Source: Polaromonas sp047303325
Lineage (GTDB): Bacteria > Pseudomonadota > Gammaproteobacteria > Burkholderiales > Burkholderiaceae_C
Assembly: GCF_047303325.1 (NCBI RefSeq)
Contig: NZ_JBKBEX010000025.1
Location: 1-64,000, forward strand
Reading direction: 5' to 3'
Length of the DNA stretch: 64,000 nucleotides
In this document: one piece after another, positions 1 to 8,572 of the stretch
How positions within the stretch are numbered: position 1 is the first letter of the stretch
Layout: every line of letters begins with the position of its first letter
Program-made: the position numbers and the translations under genes
The notes under the pieces: model-generated
Database searches by the model: none
Seen by the model: the letters and a program-made list of their open reading frames with translations, nothing else
What the model was told of the DNA's origin: nothing

Positions 1-540
1 CCCGGCGGGCGACCTACTTTCTTTTGCTTCGCCAAAAGAAAGTAGGCAAAGAAAAGGCGACCCGCAGTCTGGGTCCCTCCGCTTCGCTCCGGGCAACCTG
101 CGCTGCTCGACTCCGGAGGGGGTCCGCAGAACTCGCTACGCTGCGCTTCGCTCAAACAACTGCGGCCCTAATCCCTCCTCCGTCTGCGCTGCTCGGCCCA
201 GCCAGGACGGGGCAATCGGGATCGGGGACAGAAGACAAATACCAAAGAAAAATCAATACAAACAAGGACACGCCTTGGCGTGTTCTTGTTGATTTAGGTA
301 TCGGTATTTCTTTTCTCCATCCCTTGTGTATGCGCCGAGGAGCGGAGGTTCAGGCGGATCAGGGATCGCGTTGTCTGAGCGAAGCGCAGCGCAGCGAGTT
401 TAGCGAGACCCCGCCTGAAGCGAGCACCGCAGGTTGCCCCGGAGCGAAGCGCAGGGGACGCAGACACCAGGGTCGCCTTTTCTTTGCTTACTTTCTTTTG
501 GCGAAGCAAAAGAAAGTGAGTTGCCGCCGGGCAACCCCGG
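1..540. repeat. Large inverted repeat with internal palindromes
   Basis: Positions about 1-200 and about 330-540 are diverged copies of one element in opposite orientation. Each carries its own short palindrome. In the left copy a perfect 13-bp stem (14-26 with 33-45) surrounds the loop CTTCGC. In the right copy an 11-bp stem (490-500 with 507-517) surrounds GCGAAG. Downstream of each palindrome, going inward, both arms share a tract related to GGCAAAGAAAAGGCGACCC and a second block around CTGCGCTTCGCTC. Similar AAAGAAAGTAG palindromes are, to my knowledge, common between genes in Comamonadaceae. I see no convincing gene in 1-601: the small open frames on both strands are translations of the repeat and resemble each other only because the arms do. 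Confidence 0.8.
261..290. terminator. Strong hairpin at the centre of the inverted repeat
   Basis: Positions 261-274 pair with 277-290 in a 14-bp stem with one G-T wobble and a two-base loop. No clean T-run follows on either strand. It could terminate transcription arriving from upstream of the window or be part of the repeat element. The terminator role is inferred. Confidence 0.45.
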
Positions 541-601
541 CCAGCAAGCCTATGCAACGGGCAAGAGCGCGCAAGCCGGAGCAAGACCCGGCGGAGACAC
601 C

Positions 602-2629
602 ATGCTGAGCCGCCTCCAATCCCTCCCTCGCGACGCCCGCGACACCCTGTTCCTGCTGGCAGTCATCGCCTGGGTCCTACTACCCCAGGTCAACGAACTA
701 CCGCTTTGGTGCAGCGCCCTGGCAGGCGCGGTGCTGCTGTGGCGCGGCTGGCTGGCGGTGAAGGCGCGGCCGCTGCCGGGCAAGCGATGGCTGCTGCTGT
801 TGATGGTGCTCACCCTGGCCGCGACCTGGCTCACGCACCGCACGCTGCTGGGACGCGATGCGGGGGTGACGCTGCTGGTGGTGTTGCTGACGCTCAAGAC
901 GCTGGAGCTGCGCGCCAGGCGCGATGCCTTTGTGGTGTTTTTCCTCGGCTTCTTTTGCATGCTGAGCAATTTCTTCTACTCGCAATCGCTGTTGACGGCA
1001 CTCAGCATGCTGCTGGGCCTGCTGGGCCTGCTGACCATGCTGGTCAACGCGCACATGCCTGTCGGCAGGCCGCCGCTGTCGCAGGCCGCCAAAACCGCCG
1101 GCTGGATGGCCCTGCTGGGCACACCCATCATGCTGGTGCTGTTCCTGCTGTTCCCGCGGCTGGCGCCCCTGTGGGGCGTGCCCAGCGACACGCCGGCCGG
1201 GCGCAGCGGCCTGAGTTCCAGCATGCAGGTCGGCACCATCGCCAGCCTGGCGCTGGACGAAAGCGTGGCCCTGCGCATCAAGTTCGACGGCGCGCCGCCG
1301 CGCAAGCAGGACATGTACTTTCGCGGCCCTGTGCTGGCCAGCTTCGATGGGCGCGAATGGCGGCCCTCGCGCCTGAACACCTCCGCGCGCTATGGCGTGA
1401 CGGCCGACCTTGCCGTCACCGGCACGCCGGTCAGCTACGAGGTCACGATGGAGCCCACCAACCGGCCCTGGCTGTTTGTGATGGAGGCGGCGGCCCAGAG
1501 CCCTGCGCTGCCGTCCGGCTTCCAGGGCGTGATGCAGCCCGACCTGCAATGGCTGGCGAACCGCCCCATCAACGACCTGCTGCGCTACAAGGCCCAGAGC
1601 TACCCGAGCTTTCAGCACGGCCCGCTGCAAAGCGCGCCGGGCCTGCAGGAGTTCATCGACCTGCCGTCCGGCTTCAACCCGCGCACGAAGGCTCTTGCCA
1701 ACGAGATACGCAACACGCCACGCCTGGCGCGCGCCGGCACCGCCGCGCTCGTGGAAGAGGTCATGAACCGCCTGCGCACCGGCGGCTACAGCTACACGCT
1801 GGAGCCCGGCGTTTACGGCCAGCACAGCGCCGACGAATTCTGGTTCGACCGCAAGCAGGGCTTTTGTGAACACATCGCCTCGGCCTTTGTCATCCTGATG
1901 CGCGCCATGGACGTCCCGGCGCGCATCGTCACCGGCTACCAGGGCGGCGAATTCAATACCGTGGACGGCTTCTGGGTGGTGCGCCAAAGCAGCGCCCATG
2001 CCTGGGCCGAAGTCTGGGAAGCCGGCCGCGGCTGGGTGCGTGTGGACCCGACCTCGGTGGTCGCCCCGGGGCGCATAGGCGCGTTCGAGCGGCTGGAGGC
2101 GCCGCAAGGCGCGGTCGCGCGGGCCCTGCGCACTTTCAGCCCGACGCTCATGACCCAGCTGCGCCTCTTTTGGGAAGCGACCAACAACAGCTGGAACCAG
2201 TGGGTGCTCAACTACACCCAAGGCAGGCAGCTCAACCTGCTGAAAAACATCGGCTTTGAATCGCCAAGCTGGGAAGACCTCAGCTATATGCTGATCGCCA
2301 TCCTGGTGGCGGCCGCGTTGCTGGGAGCGGCCTGGAGCTGGTGGGACCGCAGCCAGCACGACCCCTGGGTGCGTTTGCTCATGCGCGCGCGCCACCGGCT
2401 GGACAAGGCCGGCATCCCCAGCACACCGGCCACCTCGCCGCGCCAGCTCGCCCAGGAAGTGCTGGCCCGCTACGGCCAACAGCCGGGCAGCGCCGCGCAG
2501 GCCCTGGCCGACTGGCTGCTGCGCCTGGAGCAGCAGCGCTACGCCGCCGCGCCGGCCGGTGCGGGCAAGGCGGCGCCGCAGTTGCATGCGCTCAGGGAGG
2601 AGTTCAGCCGGCTGAGCTGGCCTGCGTAA
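602..2629 (+). CDS. TgpA-like transmembrane transglutaminase (DUF3488-transglutaminase-DUF4129)
   Basis: A 675-residue inner-membrane protein. The N-terminal 200 residues contain several hydrophobic segments (DUF3488-like). A transglutaminase core follows with the expected triad: Cys422 in GFCEH, His466 in SAHAW and Asp482 in VDPTS. A further membrane segment lies near residue 570, and the cytoplasmic tail resembles DUF4129. The family includes Pseudomonas TgpA, whose periplasmic transglutaminase domain is needed for viability there; its substrate is not settled. I start at the ATG at 602 because GGCGGAG lies just upstream. The longer frame from 434 runs through the intergenic repeat. Relatives often follow a MoxR ATPase and a DUF58 protein; those would be outside this window. 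Confidence 0.88.
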   Translation: MLSRLQSLPRDARDTLFLLAVIAWVLLPQVNELPLWCSALAGAVLLWRGWLAVKARPLPGKRWLLLLMVLTLAATWLTHRTLLGRDAGVTLLVVLLTLKTLELRARRDAFVVFFLGFFCMLSNFFYSQSLLTALSMLLGLLGLLTMLVNAHMPVGRPPLSQAAKTAGWMALLGTPIMLVLFLLFPRLAPLWGVPSDTPAGRSGLSSSMQVGTIASLALDESVALRIKFDGAPPRKQDMYFRGPVLASFDGREWRPSRLNTSARYGVTADLAVTGTPVSYEVTMEPTNRPWLFVMEAAAQSPALPSGFQGVMQPDLQWLANRPINDLLRYKAQSYPSFQHGPLQSAPGLQEFIDLPSGFNPRTKALANEIRNTPRLARAGTAALVEEVMNRLRTGGYSYTLEPGVYGQHSADEFWFDRKQGFCEHIASAFVILMRAMDVPARIVTGYQGGEFNTVDGFWVVRQSSAHAWAEVWEAGRGWVRVDPTSVVAPGRIGAFERLEAPQGAVARALRTFSPTLMTQLRLFWEATNNSWNQWVLNYTQGRQLNLLKNIGFESPSWEDLSYMLIAILVAAALLGAAWSWWDRSQHDPWVRLLMRARHRLDKAGIPSTPATSPRQLAQEVLARYGQQPGSAAQALADWLLRLEQQRYAAAPAGAGKAAPQLHALREEFSRLSWPA

Positions 2630-2689
2630 AATCGGGACTGGCTCCGCCGTCCCTTCGCGCCTCCCCCACTTCATCCGACCACCCCACTC

Positions 2690-3766
2690 ATGCCCCTTTA
2701 CCGTTCCGGATTCGCCTTTTTCCTGATCGCCGCGCTGGCCTGTTCCGCCTGGGCCGGTGACGCCAAACCCTTACGGAAAAAAGTGGCCGCGCCAGCGCAA
2801 ACCGAGGGGCCGCTGTATTCGACACGCCCCGAGGCCATGCAGTTCGCCGACGACATGGCCGCGCGCCGCGACCTGGACCCGGACTGGGTGCGCGACGCCA
2901 TCGGCCAGTCGCGCTACAACGCCACCGTCGTGCGCCTCATGCAGCCGCCCACCAAAACCTTTGTCAAGAACTGGCGCGTCTACAGGAGCCGCTTCATAGA
3001 CCCCGTGCGCATCGAAGCCGGCCGGCGCTTCTGGCTGGAGAACCAGGCGGCGCTGGAGCGCGCCGAAAAGGAATACGGCGTGCCCGCCGAAATCATCGTC
3101 GGCATCATCGGCGTGGAAACCATTTACGGCCGCGACACCGGCAACTTTCGCGTGATGGACGCGCTGACCACGCTGGCCTTTGACTTCCCCCCCAACCACC
3201 CACGTGCCAAAGAGCGCAGTGAATTCTTCAAAGGCGAGATCGAGCAATTCCTGACCCTGCAAAACCGGCTGGCAGCCAACCCCTTCGACGCGCGGGGCAG
3301 CTTTGCCGGCGCCATGGGCATGCCGCAGTTCATGCCATCCAGCTGGATCAAGTACGCCGTCGACTTCGACGGCGACGGGACGGTGGACCTCTGGAACAGC
3401 AAGGCCGACGTGATCGGCTCCGTCGCGAGCTACTTCAAGGCCTTCAACTGGAAGCCCGGCATGCCCACACACTATCCCGTGAGCTTCGACAAAAGCCGCC
3501 TCGACATGAACGCGCTGATGGCGCCCGACATCCTGCCGACCTTCAGCGTGGCCAGCTTCACCGAAAAAGGCGCGGTGCTCGAAGGCCCGGCCCTTGAGCA
3601 CCAGGGGCCGCTCGCCCTGGTCGAACTGCTCAATGGCCAGGACGCTCCGCAATACGTGGCCGGCACCGAGAATTTTTACGCCATCACGCGCTACAACTGG
3701 AGCAGCTACTACGCAATGGCGGTGATTGAGCTGGGGCGGGAAGTGGCGGCGCGGGTGAGGCAGTAG
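2690..3766 (+). CDS. mltB: Lytic murein transglycosylase B
   Basis: A 358-residue exported enzyme that cleaves the MurNAc-GlcNAc bond of peptidoglycan and leaves 1,6-anhydro ends. Residues 1-22 form a signal peptide ending AWA-GD. An imperfect lipobox (ALAC, Cys18) makes lipidation possible but uncertain. The catalytic glutamate is Glu143 in GVETIYG. The family signatures AMGMPQFMPSS and DFDGDGTVDLW follow. It lies 60 bp after the TgpA-like gene on the same strand, so co-transcription is possible, and a shared role in wall remodelling is an inference. Length is normal for MltB. Confidence 0.93.
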   Translation: MPLYRSGFAFFLIAALACSAWAGDAKPLRKKVAAPAQTEGPLYSTRPEAMQFADDMAARRDLDPDWVRDAIGQSRYNATVVRLMQPPTKTFVKNWRVYRSRFIDPVRIEAGRRFWLENQAALERAEKEYGVPAEIIVGIIGVETIYGRDTGNFRVMDALTTLAFDFPPNHPRAKERSEFFKGEIEQFLTLQNRLAANPFDARGSFAGAMGMPQFMPSSWIKYAVDFDGDGTVDLWNSKADVIGSVASYFKAFNWKPGMPTHYPVSFDKSRLDMNALMAPDILPTFSVASFTEKGAVLEGPALEHQGPLALVELLNGQDAPQYVAGTENFYAITRYNWSSYYAMAVIELGREVAARVRQ

Positions 3767-3783
3767 GCCGAGCGACAGGCCGC

Positions 3784-4875
3784 TTAACGGCAGGGCGCCC
3801 CCGCCAATGTTCTGGCCGCCGTCAAAAAATCACCGGGAGCAACCCAGCTGACGTCCCAATTGCCCGCGACGGGGACCTGGCGCTTGTGGGCAATCACCAT
3901 CTGGCGCTTGGGCACGACAAGAATGTACTGGCCATGCACGCCCCACGCCATGTAGGCACCCTGGAGCGGGGAATCCGATGGCTCCTCCAGTACCCACCAC
4001 AGGTAGCCGTAAGCAAAATGGCGTCTGGCCGTTCGGGGCGGATGCATCTCCACGGAAGGGGTCACGGCAGCAGTGGTCTCGGCAACCCAGCGTTGCGGAA
4101 TGAGTGTCTGCCCGCGCCAGCTGCCTTGCTCAAGCATCAGGTAGCCCAGGCGCGCCATGTCCCGGGTGGATAGAAAGAAGTGATAGGCGGCGTGCTCCGA
4201 CTTCGTGAGGTCGCCGGTGCGGCGATGGCGTTCCAGGTGAAAGTCCTCAAGTTGCAAGGGGGCGGCGAGGTCATCGGCAAATGCGCGGTAGATGCTCTTT
4301 CCCGTCAGTGATTCAAACACTGTGCCGGCGGCGTTGAAATCCCAGTTGTTGTAGAGAAAGTACGTGCCTGGTATTTGCGAGCCCCGCGCCGGGGCAGACG
4401 CAAGGTCGTCACCGCCATTGGCGGCCGGATGGTACACACCGGAACGCGCCGTCAGCAGATCCCTGAGCCTGGCCTGCCGTTCGATGGGCAGGAGCCCGCC
4501 TATATCGTCGACACCAAGATCGGCCAGGGTTTTCTCGAGATCAATCGTTCCGTCCGCCACATATTTGCCGTAAAGCATGGACAGGATGCTTTTGCGGGCC
4601 GAGAACAAAATGCTGACGAGGTCAGTCGGGCCATAGCTGAACAACACCCTCCCCTGCTGCACCGCCATCAGTGACGTTGTGTCCAGGGTCCGCAGGTAGT
4701 CGCGTGCCCCGTCGAGCTGCGCATGGCATTCGGGACTCAGGGACGAGGGAGGGACCTCCTCCCACGACTTTCCGGGGTAAACCGCAGGCTCATCGGCCGG
4801 CGTTTGAGTCGCTCCCGCTGCCGATGGCAGCAGCAATGAGATGCAGAGGAAAAGTGGGGCCAGGTAATTCAGCAT
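3784..4875 (-). CDS. Serine hydrolase of the beta-lactamase / class C fold
   Basis: A 363-residue exported hydrolase. A signal peptide spans residues 1-22. The nucleophile motif is S92-A-R-K95 (SxxK) and the second motif is Y175-N-N177 (YxN). The usual third KTG triad is not evident; the strand near the C terminus instead carries HGQY. This pattern fits EstB or 6-aminohexanoate-dimer-hydrolase-like members rather than true resistance beta-lactamases. The substrate cannot be read from sequence. It is convergent with mltB, with 17 bp between the stop codons. Confidence 0.8.
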   Translation of the reverse strand: MLNYLAPLFLCISLLLPSAAGATQTPADEPAVYPGKSWEEVPPSSLSPECHAQLDGARDYLRTLDTTSLMAVQQGRVLFSYGPTDLVSILFSARKSILSMLYGKYVADGTIDLEKTLADLGVDDIGGLLPIERQARLRDLLTARSGVYHPAANGGDDLASAPARGSQIPGTYFLYNNWDFNAAGTVFESLTGKSIYRAFADDLAAPLQLEDFHLERHRRTGDLTKSEHAAYHFFLSTRDMARLGYLMLEQGSWRGQTLIPQRWVAETTAAVTPSVEMHPPRTARRHFAYGYLWWVLEEPSDSPLQGAYMAWGVHGQYILVVPKRQMVIAHKRQVPVAGNWDVSWVAPGDFLTAARTLAGAPCR

Positions 4876-4917
4876 TTTTTAGATGCGATCATCGGCGGCC
4901 CAGCCAATGCAAACCAC

Positions 4918-5889
4918 CTACTCAGGCTTGATGTTCGCGCTCTTGACCAGCTTGCCCCAACGATCAGCCTCCGACTTGATCAAGGCGGCGAACTGCTCGG
5001 GTGTACCGCCACCGATTTCGTTGCCCTGCCCCAGCATCTGCTCCTTGATGGTCGGGTCGGCGAGCGCCTTGTTGACGGTTTCATTGAGCAGCTTGATGAG
5101 GGCCGCGGGTGTGCCTGCCGGTGCTATCAGCCCCTGCCAGTTCTGCACCTCGAAGCCCGGCACGCCGGCCTCGGCCATGGTGGGCAGATCGGGAAACAGC
5201 GGCGAGCGCGTCTTGCTGGTGATGGCCAGCGCGCGCAGCTTTCCGGCGCGGATCGAGGGCGCGGCCGAGTACATCTGCTCAAACATCATGTCCACCTGTC
5301 CGCCCATCAGGTCGGTCGTGGCGGGCGCGCCGCCCTTGTAGGGAATGTGGGTGATGGACAGGCCGGCCAGCGACTTGAACATCTCGCCCGACAAATGGTG
5401 CGAGCCGCCCAAGCCGCCCGAAGCGAAGGACAGCTTGCCGGGGCTGGCCTTGGCGGCCGCGATGATGTCCTTGACGCTCTTGAACGGCGAGCTTGCGGGC
5501 ACCATCAGCACCAGCGGCCCTTTTTCGATCAGGCAAACCGGCGCAAGGTCCTTGGCTGGGTCGAAGTTCAACTTCTTGAACATGGTGGGATTGACAGCGA
5601 GCGGCGCGAAATTTCCCATGCCGATGACATAGCCGTCCGGCTTAGCGTGGGCCACCGCGTCAGTGCCGATGTTGCCGCCCGCGCCCGGCTTGTTGTCCAC
5701 GAGCACCGGCTGGCCCAGCGCCGTGGAGAGGAAACGGCCGATCTGGCGTGAGCGCTGGTCGGCATTGCCGCCTGCCGAATAAGGGCAGATGAAAGTGATG
5801 GGCTTGCTCGGGTATTTGTCCTGGGCCCAGGCCAGCGAGGGCAAGGCGATGGCAATCGAAGTGGCTTGCAGGAGATGGCGGCGTTTCAT
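4918..5889 (-). CDS. Bug-family (TctC-like) periplasmic solute-binding protein
   Basis: A 323-residue tripartite tricarboxylate transporter receptor. A signal peptide ends LAWA-QD near residue 22. The mature protein begins with the KPITF-CPYSAGG segment that forms the ligand pocket in Bug proteins. Later signatures include VVDNKPGAGG-type and HIPYKGGAPA. No TctA or TctB membrane partner is nearby, so this is one of the orphan receptors typical of Burkholderiales. The ligand is unknown, probably an organic acid. The gene stands alone, with 42 bp to the hydrolase downstream. Confidence 0.93.
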   Translation of the reverse strand: MKRRHLLQATSIAIALPSLAWAQDKYPSKPITFICPYSAGGNADQRSRQIGRFLSTALGQPVLVDNKPGAGGNIGTDAVAHAKPDGYVIGMGNFAPLAVNPTMFKKLNFDPAKDLAPVCLIEKGPLVLMVPASSPFKSVKDIIAAAKASPGKLSFASGGLGGSHHLSGEMFKSLAGLSITHIPYKGGAPATTDLMGGQVDMMFEQMYSAAPSIRAGKLRALAITSKTRSPLFPDLPTMAEAGVPGFEVQNWQGLIAPAGTPAALIKLLNETVNKALADPTIKEQMLGQGNEIGGGTPEQFAALIKSEADRWGKLVKSANIKPE

Positions 5890-6024
5890 GGGGAATCCTT
5901 GTTGTCAGTGGTGTCCCCAACCTTAATGCGCGTAGCTGTCAATCTGCTGGCACAACGACCCGTGGTTTCCCCTAGATGTCACGGCCCACCGAAAGCAGAA
6001 TGAAAGATATAGCCCCAACACGGC

Positions 6025-6059
6025 CCATCGCAAAAGAGTCAGGCCGTCTTTTGCGATGG
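6025..6059 (-). terminator. 13-bp perfect hairpin enclosing a stop codon
   Basis: Positions 6025-6037 are perfectly complementary to 6047-6059, leaving a nine-base loop. The TGA of the minus-strand TIGR02594 gene (6041-6039) sits in the loop, so the last codons of the gene form one arm. No T-run follows in the direction of transcription. It may end or stabilise the 3' end of the transcript. Confidence 0.6.
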
Positions 6060-6473
6060 CCAGCGATAAGCCAGCACCGCCGCCAGCGGATAAAAATGCT
6101 CACGCACCTCATCGAGCTGGTTGCCGCCCCACAAATACACATACTCTGCATCCGCGCGAAGAAAAAAACCGACATGGCCCTTCCAGCCGCCCGGGTCTTC
6201 GCGCGAAAGGACGGCAATGCAGCCGGGCACGGGCGCTGCCAGCGGCTCGCCCCACTCCAGCCATGAACGCGCGAGTGCGGAGCCGGTACCGGGAATGCCG
6301 GCCTGGTCCAAAACCCAGTTCACGAAGGAAGAACACCACGAGGCCTTGTCGTCATAGCCGCGGATATTGGTGAGCGCGTGGTATTCGGTGACCCGGGGGT
6401 TGCTCTGGCCCACGGGGAATGTGCGAACGCCGGCTTCGGCACGGGCGATGGGCATCCAGGGTGATTGCTGCAT
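6039..6473 (-). CDS. TIGR02594 family protein (CHAP/NlpC-like fold)
   Basis: A 144-residue protein with the TIGR02594 pattern: PWMPIARAEAGV at the start, then ASWCSSF with Cys47, and GHVGFF with His100, followed by a GGNQ segment. Cys and His are the likely catalytic pair of a papain-like amidase or endopeptidase. Some members belong to phage lysis or toxin modules, but no such genes are adjacent. I chose the ATG at 6473 because it begins the family's conserved N terminus; a longer frame to 6551 would overlap the upstream gene. It lies 10 bp after the isochorismatase-like gene and is probably co-transcribed with it. No signal peptide is visible. Confidence 0.75.
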   Translation of the reverse strand: MQQSPWMPIARAEAGVRTFPVGQSNPRVTEYHALTNIRGYDDKASWCSSFVNWVLDQAGIPGTGSALARSWLEWGEPLAAPVPGCIAVLSREDPGGWKGHVGFFLRADAEYVYLWGGNQLDEVREHFYPLAAVLAYRWPSQKTA

Positions 6474-6483
6474 AAAAGTCAAA

Positions 6484-7032
6484 TCAGGCGCAAGCCGTAA
6501 CCTCGATCTCACTCGCAAGCTGCGGAGTGACTCTTGGACCAAAGCTCTCAATATTTGCCAGGGTTGCCGTATGGTGGGCCGAAATCTGTGCCGCGGTGAG
6601 AATCCCGTTGTCCACGGTGGAATGGCCGTCCGAGACCAGGGTAACCGGATAACCGAGCGCCAGGGCCCGCCGGGTCGTGGTGTCTACGCAGAAGTCGCTT
6701 TGCAAGCCGCAGATGATCAACTTCTTGACGCCACGCTCCTGCAGCAAGGTCTGCAGCTCCGTGTTGTGAAACGAGTCGGTCGCCTTCTTCCGCAGGTGGA
6801 TATCGCTCGGCTGGACGTCCAGGCCATCGGCGAGTTTCCACCCTTCAGTTCCATATTCCAGCGGATCATTCGGCGCTTCGTGCTGGATCAGGATGACGGG
6901 AGCGCCTGCGGCACGGGCCTTGGCAGACACCTGGTTGATTCTGTCGATGACGCGCTGGCTTTCAAAGGCCCCGCCCTCACCGAAGCAAAGAGCCGTCTGA
7001 ACGTCGATGATAAGGAGGGCAGTTGTCGTCAT
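6484..7032 (-). CDS. Isochorismatase-family cysteine hydrolase
   Basis: A 182-residue single-domain hydrolase. The Asp-Lys-Cys triad is visible as Asp10 in LIIDVQ, Lys83 in LRKKATDSF and Cys115 in SDFCVD. Members hydrolyse amides or vinyl ethers such as nicotinamide, ureidomalonate or isochorismate. Nothing in the context identifies the substrate. The TIGR02594 gene follows after 10 bp. Confidence 0.88.
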   Translation of the reverse strand: MTTTALLIIDVQTALCFGEGGAFESQRVIDRINQVSAKARAAGAPVILIQHEAPNDPLEYGTEGWKLADGLDVQPSDIHLRKKATDSFHNTELQTLLQERGVKKLIICGLQSDFCVDTTTRRALALGYPVTLVSDGHSTVDNGILTAAQISAHHTATLANIESFGPRVTPQLASEIEVTACA

Positions 7033-7107
7033 GGGTTCAAATCTGATGCTGAGGTGTGGAGGGACGAGGAAATTCAGCCTGCTGCAATTTGCAGACCCGA
7101 CCTGTGC

Positions 7108-7611
7108 TTAGTTTGCATCGCCGGACCCACGTAGTTGCATCGCCTCCTGCCACAGCCTGGTGAGTTCCCCCGGGCGATCAGGGTGGGTTTCGTATGCGGC
7201 TACGCCCTGTGGAATCATCACCCAGGAAAGCGCGCTTTTTGTCCAAAGGTGCGCAACAGGCTCAAACTCCCGCGCGTTATGCAATGTGCCGGGTAGCAGC
7301 GCCGCCATGGTTGGCTTGTCGGCCGGTTCCGCCCACAACCGGGTATCGCAATCAATGCACACCCTCGCCCTGCGTTGGCGCCCATTTCCCATGTCAAATG
7401 TCAGGAGCTGCGGGCTTCCCTGCGTGACTTCCAGCGCCGAACGGTCAACCCACATGGCCAGCCGCATGCTACTGCCGGAGCGCCGCTGGCAGTCCGTGCA
7501 ATGACACGCGTAGAACGTCAGCGGATGCGCGGTCAGCTTGTAATGCACCTTCCCGCAAAGGCAGCTGCCGGTCCATGGGGGTTTTGATTCTGGGTAACGC
7601 ATTGCGGTCAC
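7108..7611 (-). CDS. GFA-family zinc protein (CENP-V/GFA fold)
   Basis: A 167-residue protein with the cysteine pattern of the GFA family: Cys17 and Cys19 in CLCGKV, then Cys36, Cys38 and Cys41 in ACHCTDC. A later CIDC pair probably completes the zinc sites. Founding members were described as glutathione-dependent formaldehyde-activating enzymes, although most members are uncharacterised. The start could be the codon at 7611 or the ATG at 7602. Confidence 0.85.
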   Translation of the reverse strand: MTAMRYPESKPPWTGSCLCGKVHYKLTAHPLTFYACHCTDCQRRSGSSMRLAMWVDRSALEVTQGSPQLLTFDMGNGRQRRARVCIDCDTRLWAEPADKPTMAALLPGTLHNAREFEPVAHLWTKSALSWVMIPQGVAAYETHPDRPGELTRLWQEAMQLRGSGDAN

Positions 7612-7683
7612 AGGCTAGCACTGTTTGGAATTTGCATATGGCGAAAAGCCGCATTGTGTTGCGTGTCGGCGTCTATCCAAATG

Positions 7684-8460
7684 CTAGACCACACCCGGCA
7701 CCTGTAGACCGTGCCTTCTTGCAACCCATGCCAGGCAGTGGTTTCGATCATCGGGCCTGGACAATGAGGGGGCTGAAACCTCGATTCGATAGTACTCAAT
7801 GAACTGAGCTGCCATACCCGGGGGGGACTCGAGTTTCTTGAGGACCAACGCTTCAGCTGCTGCTTTGTTTCCAACCCAAAGGGCAATGTCTACCGCCCAG
7901 TCGGGTATCCAGGTCATCTCGCGGCGTTCCAGAAGACGCGCCGATAGAGTTTCCTTGGTGCAACAAACATCAAACGCAGGCATGGCTAATTCATGAATGG
8001 TTTTCACCATCGAATCTATTTCCTCTTGCCGCCTGGCGGGATCGACAAGTTGCCACTTCAGGTACTCATGCGCCTGAGAAAGATATCCGATCTGCGTGCC
8101 CCATACATAGTCGCCCGTGGTAACGCCATTTGCTTCGCGCCACCTGGCAAGCTCAGCAGATTTCGTCCGGGCATGCAGCGCGACGCCCACATGGGCCCCA
8201 GAGGAATTGGCACTATCGGCCTGGAAGGACACGATGTGCGTGAATGGTCCCACTTTCCTTGAAAAATGGAGTCCGCTTTTGGACCACCGAAAACCCAGCC
8301 CGGCGAACGCCCCCGCGACCGCCGCGCATGAACTCGCAATCACATCGGCAACGCGCTCTGTGCCAGGAGCCGCGGGTTGAAATCGACCGGACTGAGTCCG
8401 CCGACGTGCATCGAGCGTATCCTGAACGTGATCGTCAAGTGAGCGTAACGATTTGGGCAT
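7684..8460 (-). CDS. Conserved hypothetical protein
   Basis: A 258-residue soluble protein that I do not recognise with confidence. No signal peptide or membrane segment is visible. The middle (about residues 50-110) has a beta-rich pattern (FRWSKSGLHFSRKVGPFTHIV, then HVGVALHARTK), which loosely resembles DUF4304-type immunity or accessory proteins. The C-terminal half is helical. The ATG at 8460 gives the longest frame. Confidence 0.6.
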   Translation of the reverse strand: MPKSLRSLDDHVQDTLDARRRTQSGRFQPAAPGTERVADVIASSCAAVAGAFAGLGFRWSKSGLHFSRKVGPFTHIVSFQADSANSSGAHVGVALHARTKSAELARWREANGVTTGDYVWGTQIGYLSQAHEYLKWQLVDPARRQEEIDSMVKTIHELAMPAFDVCCTKETLSARLLERREMTWIPDWAVDIALWVGNKAAAEALVLKKLESPPGMAAQFIEYYRIEVSAPSLSRPDDRNHCLAWVARRHGLQVPGVV

Positions 8461-8572
8461 GGTGGTCGATTGTGTCTGGCCAAGACCAGGTCATTTGGCG
8501 GCCCGATGATTGACATGAGCGGCGCTCCACAGACAGCGGAGCCGGCTGTGAAATGTCCATTCGACGGAAAGT

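Noticed and set aside
434..601. N-terminal extension of the TgpA-like protein
   Set aside because: The extension translates the intergenic repeat; a GGCGGAG site lies immediately before the ATG at 602.
698..2674. 658-codon open frame on the minus strand opposite the TgpA-like gene
   Set aside because: It is a GC-rich antisense frame: Arg/Gln/His/Ala-rich with no recognisable domain, while the plus strand has an intact transglutaminase triad and membrane segments.
3784..4875. Serine hydrolase considered as an antibiotic-resistance beta-lactamase
   Set aside because: SxxK and YxN are present but the KTG motif is not evident; the pattern fits esterase or dimer-hydrolase relatives.
6039..7032. 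TIGR02594 and isochorismatase-like genes considered as a toxin or phage lysis module
   Set aside because: No holin, immunity or structural phage gene lies nearby; the pair looks like an ordinary accessory operon.
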